Of a stretch of 64,000 nucleotides of DNA, positions 52,499 to 60,621 are shown piece by piece. Where the stretch lies: assembly GCA_039800965.1 (NCBI GenBank), contig JBDLPS010000221.1, forward strand, positions 1-64,000, in the 5' to 3' direction. The stretch comes from ZC4RG30 sp039800965. GTDB lineage: Bacteria > Pseudomonadota > Gammaproteobacteria > Steroidobacterales > Steroidobacteraceae. The notes beneath the pieces were generated by a model. The model saw only the letters and a list, made by a program, of their open reading frames with translations, ran no database searches and had not been told where the DNA came from. The position numbers and the translations under genes are program-made. How positions within the stretch are numbered: the first letter of the stretch is position 1; the number at the start of each line of letters is the position of its first letter.

Positions 52499-54162
52499 TG
52501 GCGTTGCCCGACGCCGACCTGATGGCTGCGGCGCTGGCGCAGGCGCGCGCGGATTCCGTGCCGCTGCCGGAGATACTGGCGGACCGGCTGGGCGTGGATC
52601 TCGCCGAGGCGACGGAAGCCGCGGCACGCCTGATGGATCTGCCTTTCCTCGGTGCGACGGACCTGCTGTCGCTCGAGCCGGCCTTCGACGTGCTGTCCCA
52701 TCCGGATTGCTCGCGACACCACTGCTTCGTCGCGCGCGACGGCGAGCGGCAGGTCGCGGTGGTGGACGATCCGTTCAACCTCGTGCTGCGGGGCTGGATC
52801 GAGGCGCGCGTTCCCGGCGCCCTGTCCTGGGCGGTCGCTTCCCGCGCCGAGATCCTCGCCTGCGTGGCGCGCCATGAAAGCTCGATGCGCGCGCTGGACG
52901 CCACCATCGCCGGCAGCGACACGGTCGTCGCCGACGACGTCGAGGTCGAGAACCTGTCGCTTGCCTCGATCAGCCGGCACGACAGCCCCATCGTCAAGCT
53001 GGTTCATTCCACTCTTTATGACGCGCTCCGTGCCGGCGCGAGCGATGTCCACCTCGAGACCGTGGGCAACGGCCTCGTGGTCCGATATCGCATCGACGGC
53101 GTGCTGGTGCAGATCGCACAGGTCGGTGGCGGCGAAGTCTCCGAGCAGGTGATCTCGCGCATCAAGGTCATGGCGGAGCTCGACATTTCCGAGCGGCGCA
53201 TCCCGCAGGATGGTCGCTTCAAGGTCGCCATCGACGGTAGGCCGACCGACTTCCGCGTCTCCATCATCCCGAGCGTGTTCGGCGAGGACGCCGTACTGCG
53301 TGTGCTGGACAAGCAGGCCCTGACTGAAAAGGTGCACGGACTGACGCTGGCTGGCCTGGGCTTCGAAGGCGACCTCGTCACGCGCCTGCGCAGGCTGAGC
53401 AACCTGCCTTACGGCATGTTGCTGGTCACCGGCCCTACCGGCAGCGGCAAGACCACGACGCTCTATGCGGCGATTTCCGAATCGCAGACGGGGCGCGACA
53501 AGATCATCACCATCGAGGATCCGGTCGAGTACCAGTTGCCCGGCGTGCTGCAGATCCCGGTGAACGAGAAGAAGGGGCTGACGTTCGCGCGCGGCCTGCG
53601 GTCCATCCTGCGCCACGATCCCGACAAGATCATGGTCGGCGAAATCCGCGACCCGGACACCGCGCAGATCGCTATCCAGTCGGCGCTGACAGGTCACCTC
53701 GTCTTCACGACGGTGCACGCCAACAATGTCTTCGATGTCATGGGGCGTTTCGTCCACATGGGCGTCGATACCTACAGTTTCGTCGCCGCCCTGAGCGGCA
53801 TCCTGGCGCAGCGGCTCGTGAGGCTGGTCTGCGAGGGCTGCGCCGAGGTCGTCCAGCCCGACGCGGCCCTGCTGGCCGAATCGCAGCTCGACGCTGCGGA
53901 TTGCAGCCATTTCCTTTTCCGGACGGGCCGGGGATGCGGCCAGTGTCGGGGCACCGGCTACCGTGGCCGCAAGGCGGTTGCCGAGCTGCTGGTGCTGGAC
54001 GACGAGATCCGCGAGGCGATCATCGCCCGCGCGCCGGTGCGCCAGCTCAAGGCCCTGGCCCAGAAGTCCGGCATCCGCCTCATCCGCGAAGCCGCGCTGG
54101 ACCTCGTCCGCCGTGGCGAGACGACGCTCGAGGAGGTGAACCGTGTCACCACGCTGGCGTGA
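52498..54162 (+). CDS. gspE: Type II secretion ATPase GspE
   Basis: This 554-residue cytoplasmic ATPase drives pseudopilus assembly. A short N-terminal domain is followed by the C-terminal engine: Asp box SDVHLETVGNGLVVRYRIDG, Walker A GPTGSGKTTTLYAAI (about residue 311), Walker B region HDPDKIMVGEIRDPDTA, His box TGHLVFTTVHAN, and a tetracysteine zinc site (CEGC and CGQC). All catalytic elements are intact. The start is the ATG at 52498. It overlaps the PilM-like gene by 20 bp. Confidence 0.95.
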   Translation: MALPDADLMAAALAQARADSVPLPEILADRLGVDLAEATEAAARLMDLPFLGATDLLSLEPAFDVLSHPDCSRHHCFVARDGERQVAVVDDPFNLVLRGWIEARVPGALSWAVASRAEILACVARHESSMRALDATIAGSDTVVADDVEVENLSLASISRHDSPIVKLVHSTLYDALRAGASDVHLETVGNGLVVRYRIDGVLVQIAQVGGGEVSEQVISRIKVMAELDISERRIPQDGRFKVAIDGRPTDFRVSIIPSVFGEDAVLRVLDKQALTEKVHGLTLAGLGFEGDLVTRLRRLSNLPYGMLLVTGPTGSGKTTTLYAAISESQTGRDKIITIEDPVEYQLPGVLQIPVNEKKGLTFARGLRSILRHDPDKIMVGEIRDPDTAQIAIQSALTGHLVFTTVHANNVFDVMGRFVHMGVDTYSFVAALSGILAQRLVRLVCEGCAEVVQPDAALLAESQLDAADCSHFLFRTGRGCGQCRGTGYRGRKAVAELLVLDDEIREAIIARAPVRQLKALAQKSGIRLIREAALDLVRRGETTLEEVNRVTTLA

Positions 54163-54946
54163 CGTGATCGCCGTCCATCTTTCCCCCGGCCGCAGCGCGA
54201 TGGTCCGCGAGGGCAGGGGGCTCCGGCCCGCGCCTGCCGTCCATGACGCCTGGGTTGCCGGTGATGCGCAGGCTGCCGACTGGAACCCCGTGCTCGATGC
54301 GCTCGATGCACGGCTCGAGGACGTCGCAAGCCGCGGTGCCGCGGTATCTGTGGTCATCGGCGACGCCTGGGTGCGTTACGTGGCCGTCCCCGCTTCCGCG
54401 CAACTGCTTCGCAATGCCGAGCGGCTGGCGCACGCCCGCCATCTGTTCACTGAAACGCTGGGTGAGTCGGCTGCCGACTGGGATGTCGCGCTTGCCACGA
54501 ACTGGCCCGGCGCGCCGACCATCGCCTGCGCCATGCCACGGGAACTCGTCGAAGGTCTGCGTGCGGGCCTGGCGCGACATGGCTGTCGCCTGGTATCGCT
54601 GCTGCCGCAGCTCGTTGCTGCGTACGGCACCTGGCGTCGAACCTTGCCGGACCGTGGTTTCTGGTTCGCCTCGGTGTCGGACACGGCTTTGTCTGCCGTG
54701 CACGTCGGCGCATCGGGTTTCGATGCCGCCTACAGCCTCCGTTCCGGTGTTGCATGGCGGGAGGACTTCCGTCGGCTGCGTCGCCTGCATGAACTCGGGG
54801 GTGGCGCGAGCGGTGAGCCGGCTTTCGCCGATGTGCCGTCCGTGTTGCACGGTAAAGAGGAGGCCGGGTGCACCCTGCTGGCGGATGCGACGGCATCGCG
54901 CGACCTCAAGGGTCGCTTGATGCTGTGGCGGAGGCAGGAGGCATGA
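54143..54946 (+). CDS. PilM/GspL-like actin-fold protein
   Basis: This 267-residue protein probably corresponds to PilM or the cytoplasmic part of GspL. It has actin-like strands (DVIAVHLSPGRSAMV, AVSVVIGDAWVRYVAV, WFASVSDTALSAVHVGASG), no transmembrane helix, and the right place between gspE and the PilN-like gene. Sequence similarity is weak and the assignment rests largely on order and fold. It starts with a GTG inside gspE and ends in an ATGA with the next gene. Confidence 0.65.
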   Translation: MSPRWRDVIAVHLSPGRSAMVREGRGLRPAPAVHDAWVAGDAQAADWNPVLDALDARLEDVASRGAAVSVVIGDAWVRYVAVPASAQLLRNAERLAHARHLFTETLGESAADWDVALATNWPGAPTIACAMPRELVEGLRAGLARHGCRLVSLLPQLVAAYGTWRRTLPDRGFWFASVSDTALSAVHVGASGFDAAYSLRSGVAWREDFRRLRRLHELGGGASGEPAFADVPSVLHGKEEAGCTLLADATASRDLKGRLMLWRRQEA

Positions 54947-55467
54947 GCGCCCCGCGTTTCGAAATGGATTTCGCCCGCCGGCCTTACCGAGGTGGCGCCG
55001 CCGGCGTCCTGTTCGCCGTGCTGGGTGTGCTGCTGCTGGCCCTGACGCTTGCCTGGCAGCAGCGGCTGGATACGCGTCTGGCCGGGTTGGAACTGCGCAG
55101 CGCCGACTTGCAGCGCCGCCAGCAGGCCGCCGGATCGGCACCGCCGGTCGCCGGCCTGCAGCGCGCGCCACGTACCGCGACCTTGCTGGCGGTGCCTTGG
55201 TCGCCGTTGCTCGCCGGGCTCGAAAAGGCCAGCGCACAGCAGCGCGCGGACGTGGCGATACTCGCCATCGAACCCGATGTCGCGCGACGCCGACTCAAGC
55301 TGTCGGGCGAGGCCCGCAATTTCAATGCCGTCGTGGAATACGTCGGGCGCCTGCAACGCATGAAATCGTTGCGACATCCGATGCTCGAATCACATGAGAT
55401 CCGGCTGGACGACGAGTACAAGCCGGTGCGCTTCCAGCTGACCGCCGAATGGGTGGACGCGCCATGA
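54943..55467 (+). CDS. PilN-like inner-membrane protein
   Basis: This 174-residue protein has the PilN layout: a short cytoplasmic stretch with FEMDFARRPYR (PilN proteins carry a similar FN/DLLPYR-type motif that binds PilM), one transmembrane helix (about residues 19-37, AGVLFAVLGVLLLALTLAW), a coiled region, and a ferredoxin-like domain (RRRLKLSGEARNFNAVVEYV). It should bridge the PilM-like protein to the periplasmic PilO-like partner. It is coupled to both neighbours by ATGA. Confidence 0.7.
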   Translation: MSAPRFEMDFARRPYRGGAAGVLFAVLGVLLLALTLAWQQRLDTRLAGLELRSADLQRRQQAAGSAPPVAGLQRAPRTATLLAVPWSPLLAGLEKASAQQRADVAILAIEPDVARRRLKLSGEARNFNAVVEYVGRLQRMKSLRHPMLESHEIRLDDEYKPVRFQLTAEWVDAP

Positions 55468-56009
55468 CCTTGCAGGTCCGGATTTCACCGGCGCGACTGG
55501 TGGCTGTTGTCGAACAGGTGCTGCGCTCGGCCGGCCTGCCGCTGGTTGCCGGCGCCTGCCTGGTCGTTGCGGCGGCGGGCATCCTCGGCCTGCGGACGTT
55601 GCCGACGCGTGCTGCCATCGCGGCGCTCGACGGTCGCCTGCAGCAGCAGGTCGCTGCAGCCCGGGCGTTGCCGGCACCGGCCAAGGCCGCCAAGGCGCAG
55701 GCACTGCCGCTGCGCGACCAGGCGCCACAGGTCGTCGAGCGCATCATGCGCGAAGCCGTCGCCGCCGAGGTCGATCTGGCGAGCGCCAAGTATGAATTCG
55801 TGGCGGCGCGTGACGGGATGCTGGCCCGCTATGCCATGACTTTCCCGGTGCATGCTTCGTACCCGAAGTTGCGCCGCTTCATCGACAAGGTGCTCGCGGG
55901 CGAGCCGTCCGTGGCCATCGAATCGCTGCGCATCGAGCGCAAGTCGATCGGCGTGAAGACGGTCGATGCCGAACTCCGCCTGTCGCTCTTCCTCGGGGAG
56001 GGGCAGTGA
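55464..56009 (+). CDS. PilO/GspM-like inner-membrane protein
   Basis: This 181-residue protein resembles PilO/GspM: one N-terminal transmembrane helix (about 27-45, LPLVAGACLVVAAAGILGL), an Ala/Gln-rich coiled coil, and a ferredoxin-like C-terminal domain (YAMTFPVHASYPKLRRFIDK, VDAELRLSLFLG). The start chosen is the ATG overlapping the PilN-like stop; five more in-frame upstream codons are possible. With the PilM- and PilN-like proteins it would form the alignment complex. Confidence 0.68.
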   Translation: MTLQVRISPARLVAVVEQVLRSAGLPLVAGACLVVAAAGILGLRTLPTRAAIAALDGRLQQQVAAARALPAPAKAAKAQALPLRDQAPQVVERIMREAVAAEVDLASAKYEFVAARDGMLARYAMTFPVHASYPKLRRFIDKVLAGEPSVAIESLRIERKSIGVKTVDAELRLSLFLGEGQ

Positions 56010-56530
56010 TGTCGCCGGCCCTCCGCTTGCGATTGCTGCTGGCCGGCGCCGCGATCGTCGCGGCCTACGTGTTCCTGGTGCCGTCGCCGGAGGATGCCTC
56101 GGTGGTTGAACCGGTCGCGGCCAGCGCTTCGTCCCGGCGTGCCCCGGTCCCTGCCGGGCGCGCCGCGGATGCGCGGGCTGCAACGTTCACCCGGCGCGAC
56201 GCGCCATCGGACGATGCGGAGGCTTTCTTCGACGGCCAGACGTGGTTCGTGCCGCCGCCACCGCCACCGCCACCGCCACCGCCGCCGCCACCGCCGCCGC
56301 CACCACCACCCACGGCGCCGCCGTTGCCCTTCAAGGCCATCGGCAGCCTGGAACCGGTGGGCGCGCCCGCCGTGGTGTTCCTGCTGCGGGGCGAAAAACT
56401 CTACGACGTCCACGTGGGAGACACGCTGGACGCCGTGTACACGGTCGATTCGTTCGACAACAACACGCTGACCCTGACCTACAAACCGCTGAACGTGCAG
56501 CAGACGCTGACGATCGGAGACGCGCGGTGA
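56006..56530 (+). CDS. GspC/PilP-like protein with 20-proline linker
   Basis: This 174-residue protein has one transmembrane helix (about 6-24), a low-complexity linker, an unbroken run of 20 prolines, and a small beta-domain (PLPFKAIGSLEPVGAPAVVF, GEKLYDVHVGDTLDAVYTVD) like the homology region of GspC or of PilP, which docks on the N0 domain of the secretin. The proline run would span the periplasm as a stiff rod, and its translation should depend on EF-P. It is coupled by ATGA to the PilO-like gene and by GTGA to the secretin gene. Confidence 0.72.
   Translation: MMSPALRLRLLLAGAAIVAAYVFLVPSPEDASVVEPVAASASSRRAPVPAGRAADARAATFTRRDAPSDDAEAFFDGQTWFVPPPPPPPPPPPPPPPPPPPPTAPPLPFKAIGSLEPVGAPAVVFLLRGEKLYDVHVGDTLDAVYTVDSFDNNTLTLTYKPLNVQQTLTIGDAR
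56252..56311 (+). repeat. CCN trinucleotide repeat encoding 20 prolines
   Basis: Twenty consecutive proline codons, mostly alternating CCG and CCA with a CCC at the end, lie inside the GspC/PilP-like gene. Slipped-strand length change would alter linker length in steps of one residue without frameshift. Confidence 0.9.
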
Positions 56531-58989
56531 ATCGAAACCATACTGGGACTGCGGTCCTGCTGGCCTTCGCGGCCTTGTTCCTGGCTTCCTGCACCGGTGC
56601 GTCCTCCCTGCACCGCGATGGCATGGGTGGCGTCCGCAAGGGTGCCTACGAAGAAGGCCTGCAGAAGTTGCAGCAGGCCATCGCCAAGGAGCCCGGCAAC
56701 GTCGAATACCGCCTCGACCTGCGCCGCCAGCAACAGGCAGCGGTTGCGGCGCTGCTCGACGAAGGCGATGCCGCGCGCGCCACCGGCAATGCCGCGGCAG
56801 CCGAGAAATCCTATCGCCGCGTACTGTCGATCGAAGCCGCCAATGTGCGTGCCGCCGCCGGAATCGAGGGACTGCGTGCCGACCAGCGCCATGCGCAGGC
56901 CGTCGTCGACGCGCAGCAGGCCTTGCAGCGGGGCGAGATGGAGCGCGCGGATGCGCTGGTCCGCAAGGTGCTGATGGAGAACCCGTCGCACGCGCCGGCG
57001 CAGGCGCTGGCCGCGCGGCTCGAAGCGTCGCGGCCCGCCAATGCGGTGCCTCGCCTGCGCAGTCGTGACAACCGTCCGGTGACCCTGCAGTTCCGGGATG
57101 CGCAGACCAAGATGATCTTCGAAGTGCTGTCGCGGCAAACCGGCATCAACTTCATCTTCGACAAGGACGTGAAGACCGACGGCCGCACCACGATCTTCGT
57201 CCGCGATGTCGCGGTCGAGCAGGCAATCGACCTGATCCTCGGACAGAACCAGCTGGCCCGCCAGGTGCTGTCCGACAACCTCGTGATGGTCTACCCGAAC
57301 ACCGCTGCCAAGCAGAAGGATTACCAGGACCAGCTCGTCCGCACGTTCTACCTGAACTCCGCGGCGCCCAAGGACGTCGAGAACCTCCTCAAGACCGTGC
57401 TCGGTGCGAAGGCGCTCGTCGTCAACGAACGCGCCAATGCGATCGTGATGCGCGACACGCCGGAAGTGGTGCGCATGGCCGAGAAGCTCGTGGCATCGGT
57501 CGACCTGGCCGAGCCCGAGGTCATGCTGGAGGTCGAGGTGCTCGAGGTGTCCCGCAGCCGGCTGCAGCAGCTGGGCATCCTGTATCCCGGCAGCGCGAAA
57601 TTCAGCGCGCCGGAAGCCCTGATCGTCAACGACATCGCACGGCTCAACGGCTACAGCATCAACGTCTCGCAGCTGAGCGCGACCGTGGACGTGCTCAAGA
57701 CCAACGGCAATTCCAACGTGCTGGCGAGTCCACGGATCCGCGCGCGCAACAAGGAAAAGGCCAAGGTCCTCATCGGCAGTCGCGTGCCGGTCATCACGAC
57801 CGCGGCGAGCTCGTCGGGCAACGGTGGCGTCATCAACAATACCCAGGTGCAGTACCTGGAGGTCGGCCTGACGCTCGACGTCGAACCGACGATCTATCCA
57901 ACGAACGACGTGGCCATCAAGGTCAACCTCGAGGTCAGCTCGATCACCAACCGCGTGACGGTCGGCCAGACCGTGGCCTACGAGATCGGCACGCGCAACG
58001 CATCCACGCTCCTGCAGTTGCGCGATGGCGAGACCCAGATCCTCGCCGGCCTCATCCGCGACAGCGAGACGCGCGACGCGACCAAGATCCCCGTGTTGGG
58101 CGACATCCCGGTGCTCGGTCGCCTGTTCGGCGACCACACCTCGAAGCGCGACAAGACCGAGGTGGTGTTGTCGATCACGCCGCGGCTGGTCCGCCCGGCG
58201 ATTCGTCCGTCCACCAACACCACCGAGTTCTGGTTCGGCACGGAAGGCCGCAACGGACCGCCGTTGTCGGCTGCGCCCATCCAGGGCGGGAGCCCTGCGC
58301 CGGTGCTGACGGCACCGAGCGCGCCCGCGCCCGCCCGTCCTGCGCCAGCCGCCGGCGCGGCCCCGGTGGCGCCCCAGGCGACACCCCCCGTTGCCGCTGC
58401 GCCAGCAGAGGTGCAGGCCGATGCCGCCGTCGCAACCGTTGCCGCAGCGCCGGACGCACCGCCGCCGGATGTCTCCGCACCGCTGCCCGCGCCCCCGGCG
58501 GACGCGCCGGCCGGGACCGGTCGCTTCAACCGCTTCCGCGGCGCGCCCGCGCGCCCGTCCGCCGCGGCGGCAGTGTCGCAGCCCGCAGCCGGTTTGCAGG
58601 CCCAGGCCAGCGGACCTGCCACGGTGCACATGGGCGAGGAGTTCACCGTCGCCGTGCAGCTCAACGCGCCACAGGGCGTGCCGCGCGTGCGCGCGCAGTT
58701 GCGCTTCGACGTCGCCGGTTTCGAATTCCTGGGCGCCGAGCCCGGTGCGTTCCTGTCGAGCGCCGAGGCCTCGCGCGTGGCGACTTCCGGTGGCGGCATG
58801 CAGCTTGATGCGAACGCCAGCGGCGACCAGCTCCTCTCCGGGAGCGGGGAACTCATGCGCGTGCGCTTCAAGGCCCTGCAGGCACGCCCGCGAGCGACCT
58901 TCGCCGGCCAGGTCAGCGTCCCCTCTGAATCCGGCGCGCCGGGCCCTTCGGGCACCATCATGCCCTTCGACATGGCGGTCCTGCCCTAG
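56527..58989 (+). CDS. gspD: Type II secretion secretin GspD with TPR-like N-terminus and C-terminal cohesin-like domain
   Basis: This 820-residue outer-membrane lipoprotein (lipobox LASC, Cys22; GTG start overlapping the previous stop) is a secretin. Residues about 35-175 are helical repeats of TPR type (GVRKGAYEEGLQKLQQAIAK, GNAAAAEKSYRRVLSIEAAN). The N0 domain starts near 184 (VTLQFRDAQTKMIFEVLSRQ) and N1 near 275 (FYLNSAAPKDVENLLKTVLG). The secretin core runs to about 555 (DVLKTNGNSNVLASPRIRAR, GLTLDVEPTIYPTNDVAIKV, GETQILAGLIRDSE, IPVLGDIPVLGRLFG). A 140-residue Ala/Pro linker follows, then a beta-domain (about 700-818, HMGEEFTVAVQLNAPQGV, VRAQLRFDVAGFEFLGAEPG) typical of cohesins. The added domain could face the outside and hold cargo. 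Confidence 0.9.
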   Translation: MNRNHTGTAVLLAFAALFLASCTGASSLHRDGMGGVRKGAYEEGLQKLQQAIAKEPGNVEYRLDLRRQQQAAVAALLDEGDAARATGNAAAAEKSYRRVLSIEAANVRAAAGIEGLRADQRHAQAVVDAQQALQRGEMERADALVRKVLMENPSHAPAQALAARLEASRPANAVPRLRSRDNRPVTLQFRDAQTKMIFEVLSRQTGINFIFDKDVKTDGRTTIFVRDVAVEQAIDLILGQNQLARQVLSDNLVMVYPNTAAKQKDYQDQLVRTFYLNSAAPKDVENLLKTVLGAKALVVNERANAIVMRDTPEVVRMAEKLVASVDLAEPEVMLEVEVLEVSRSRLQQLGILYPGSAKFSAPEALIVNDIARLNGYSINVSQLSATVDVLKTNGNSNVLASPRIRARNKEKAKVLIGSRVPVITTAASSSGNGGVINNTQVQYLEVGLTLDVEPTIYPTNDVAIKVNLEVSSITNRVTVGQTVAYEIGTRNASTLLQLRDGETQILAGLIRDSETRDATKIPVLGDIPVLGRLFGDHTSKRDKTEVVLSITPRLVRPAIRPSTNTTEFWFGTEGRNGPPLSAAPIQGGSPAPVLTAPSAPAPARPAPAAGAAPVAPQATPPVAAAPAEVQADAAVATVAAAPDAPPPDVSAPLPAPPADAPAGTGRFNRFRGAPARPSAAAAVSQPAAGLQAQASGPATVHMGEEFTVAVQLNAPQGVPRVRAQLRFDVAGFEFLGAEPGAFLSSAEASRVATSGGGMQLDANASGDQLLSGSGELMRVRFKALQARPRATFAGQVSVPSESGAPGPSGTIMPFDMAVLP

Positions 58990-59009
58990 GGCCCCGCTGC
59001 ACGCGCGCC

Positions 59010-59492
59010 ATGGCACCGCATCGCACCGCTTCCGGGTTCACGCTCATCGAACTCGTCATCACCGTGGCGATCGTCGCCCTGCTGGCGACGGCCGCCGTGC
59101 CGCTTGCCGGGGTGGCGATCCAGCGTGGCAAGGAAGCGGAGCTGCGGTCGGCGCTGCGCGAGATTCGTGGCGCGATCGATGCCTACAAGTCGGCGGGCGA
59201 GCAGGGGAGCATCCTGGTGGATGCCGATGCGTCAGGTTATCCGCCGGACCTGCGCACGCTCGTGGCGGGCGTCGTCGATGCCCGCAGTCCCAAGGGCGTG
59301 AAACTGTATTTCCTGCGCCGAATTCCGCGCGATCCGTTCTTTCCGGACGGCAGCGCGCCGGCGGAGCAGACCTGGGGATTACGCAGCCATTCGAGCCCGC
59401 CAGACAGGCCGGAACCCGGCGTGGATGTGTTCGACGTCCATTCGTTCTCCAACCAGCGAGGCCTGAACGGAGTGCCCTACCATGAGTGGTAA
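59010..59492 (+). CDS. Type II secretion pseudopilin (GspG-like)
   Basis: This 160-residue protein has a prepilin site (TASG/FTLIELVITVAIVALL with Glu+5) and a globular part with EAELRSALREIRGAIDAYKS and RRIPRDPFFPDGSAP, as in pseudopilins of non-canonical type II systems. It probably is a minor component. It starts 20 bp after the secretin stop and its last 11 bp overlap the next pseudopilin gene. Confidence 0.85.
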   Translation: MAPHRTASGFTLIELVITVAIVALLATAAVPLAGVAIQRGKEAELRSALREIRGAIDAYKSAGEQGSILVDADASGYPPDLRTLVAGVVDARSPKGVKLYFLRRIPRDPFFPDGSAPAEQTWGLRSHSSPPDRPEPGVDVFDVHSFSNQRGLNGVPYHEW

Positions 59493-59862
59493 ACACCGCC
59501 GCGGCTTCACGCTCATCGAGTTGCTGGTGGTGATGGCCATCATCGCCACGCTGCTGTCGGTGGTGGTTCCCCGCTATTTCCATACGCTCCAGCATTCGCG
59601 CGAGGCCGTGCTCAAGCACGACCTGGGCGTCCTGCGCGAGGCCATCGACAAATACCGGGGCGACGTCGGCAAGTATCCCGAGTCGCTCGACGACCTCGTG
59701 CAGCATCGCTACATCCGCGCGGTGCCGGAGGATCCCATCACGCGCTCCGCGACCACCTGGCAGCCGGTCGCCTCGGAGGACCCGGATGATCCGGGCCTGC
59801 GCGACGTGTTCAGCGGCGCCGAAGGTGCCGCGTCGGACGGCACCACCTACCGGGACTGGTGA
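59482..59862 (+). CDS. Type II secretion pseudopilin
   Basis: This 126-residue pseudopilin starts MSGKHRRG/FTLIELLVVMAIIATLL with Glu+5 and a short C-terminal domain (VLREAIDKYRGDVGKYPESL, IRAVPEDPITRSATTW) ending in TYRDW. It resembles the previous protein and is probably a paralogue. It overlaps the next gene by GTGA. Confidence 0.85.
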   Translation: MSGKHRRGFTLIELLVVMAIIATLLSVVVPRYFHTLQHSREAVLKHDLGVLREAIDKYRGDVGKYPESLDDLVQHRYIRAVPEDPITRSATTWQPVASEDPDDPGLRDVFSGAEGAASDGTTYRDW

Positions 59863-60377
59863 TCGTGCGCCAGCAGGCCGGCTTTACCTACCTGGGCTTG
59901 CTTGCCGCGATCGTCGTGCTCGGCGTGACGATGGCGGCGGCCGGGACAGTGTGGAAGACGCAGAGCCTGCGCGAGCGCGAGAAGGAGCTGCTTTTCGTCG
60001 GCGGCCAGTTCCGGGATGCCATCGGACGGTACCGTATCGCCAACGGGGCATTCCCGCGCACGCTGGCCGACCTCGTCACCGACACCCGCTTGCCCACGCC
60101 GCGGCGTCACCTGCGCCGTATCTATGCCGACCCGATGAACGGCGGCACGGAGTGGGAACTGTTGCGGTCGCCTGACGGCGGCATCATGGGCGTGGCCAGC
60201 CTCTCGCGCGGCAAACCGCTCAAGCAGGCGAACTTCGGCGCGGACGACAGCGCTTTCAAGGACGCGGATTGCTACTGTGCCTGGCGTTTCGTGTACCAGG
60301 GCAAGTCGCTCGGCCGCAGTCGCGACCTGGCGCCGACCGATTCCAACGTCCGGTCTTCCGGGTCGAACGCACCCTGA
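59859..60377 (+). CDS. Minor pseudopilin lacking Glu+5
   Basis: This 172-residue protein begins RQQAG/FTYLGLLAAIVVLGVTM: a processing site and hydrophobic helix are present, but Gly replaces the usual Glu at mature position 5. Loss of Glu+5 is typical of the tip pseudopilin GspK, although this protein is much shorter than GspK. The rest (REREKELLFVGGQFRDAIGR, GAFPRTLADLVTD, DADCYCAWRFVYQG) is pilin-like. It starts with a GTG within the previous stop and is the last gene of the cluster. Confidence 0.82.
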   Translation: MIVRQQAGFTYLGLLAAIVVLGVTMAAAGTVWKTQSLREREKELLFVGGQFRDAIGRYRIANGAFPRTLADLVTDTRLPTPRRHLRRIYADPMNGGTEWELLRSPDGGIMGVASLSRGKPLKQANFGADDSAFKDADCYCAWRFVYQGKSLGRSRDLAPTDSNVRSSGSNAP

Positions 60378-60422
60378 ATCGTCGCGACGCGGTCCGGAAC
60401 TGCATCACATAAGTTAAATGGA

Positions 60423-60471
60423 AGAGGGGAATTCCTACCCCTCTGCATAGGGAATACACCCCACGAGGGGT
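60423..60471. promoter_or_regulatory. Array of GGGG/CCCC inverted repeats before the giant exported protein gene
   Basis: Within 49 bp lie AGAGGGG-N8-CCCCTCT (60423-60444), CCCT-N6-AGGG (60439-60452) and ACCCC-N4-GGGGT (60458-60471). GGGAAT recurs at 60427 and 60450, 23 bp apart, each followed by a CCCC block. This looks like an operator array or a tandem hairpin leader. It is about 150-200 bp upstream of the next ATG and 46 bp past the last pseudopilin. The regulator is unknown. Confidence 0.5.
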
Positions 60472-60544
60472 TGCTTCTTCCCACCTCCGGCGCCGATGTC
60501 GTCCGACTGACGCCACAAGCCTTCGTTTCGCAATATGACGCCAT

Positions 60545-60565
60545 GCGCGAAAACCTTTTTCGCGC
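60545..60565. promoter_or_regulatory. Perfect palindrome upstream of the giant exported protein gene
   Basis: GCGCGAAAA and TTTTCGCGC form a perfect 9-bp stem with a 3-base CCT loop, 57 bp before the ATG at 60622. It could be an operator or an mRNA leader hairpin; a T-tract after the stem is missing, so termination is unlikely. The rest of the 244-bp gap 60378-60621 holds the repeat array and a GGAGG ribosome-binding site just before the start. Confidence 0.5.
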
Positions 60566-60621
60566 CGCATTTCATGTTGAAGAGGCAGTGGGTCCCGAAG
60601 GGGCCCTGTTTGGAGGCTCAG

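Noticed and set aside
56479..59016. An 845-codon minus-strand frame opposite the secretin gene
   Set aside because: Shadow frame without recognisable domains; the secretin motifs on the other strand are unambiguous.
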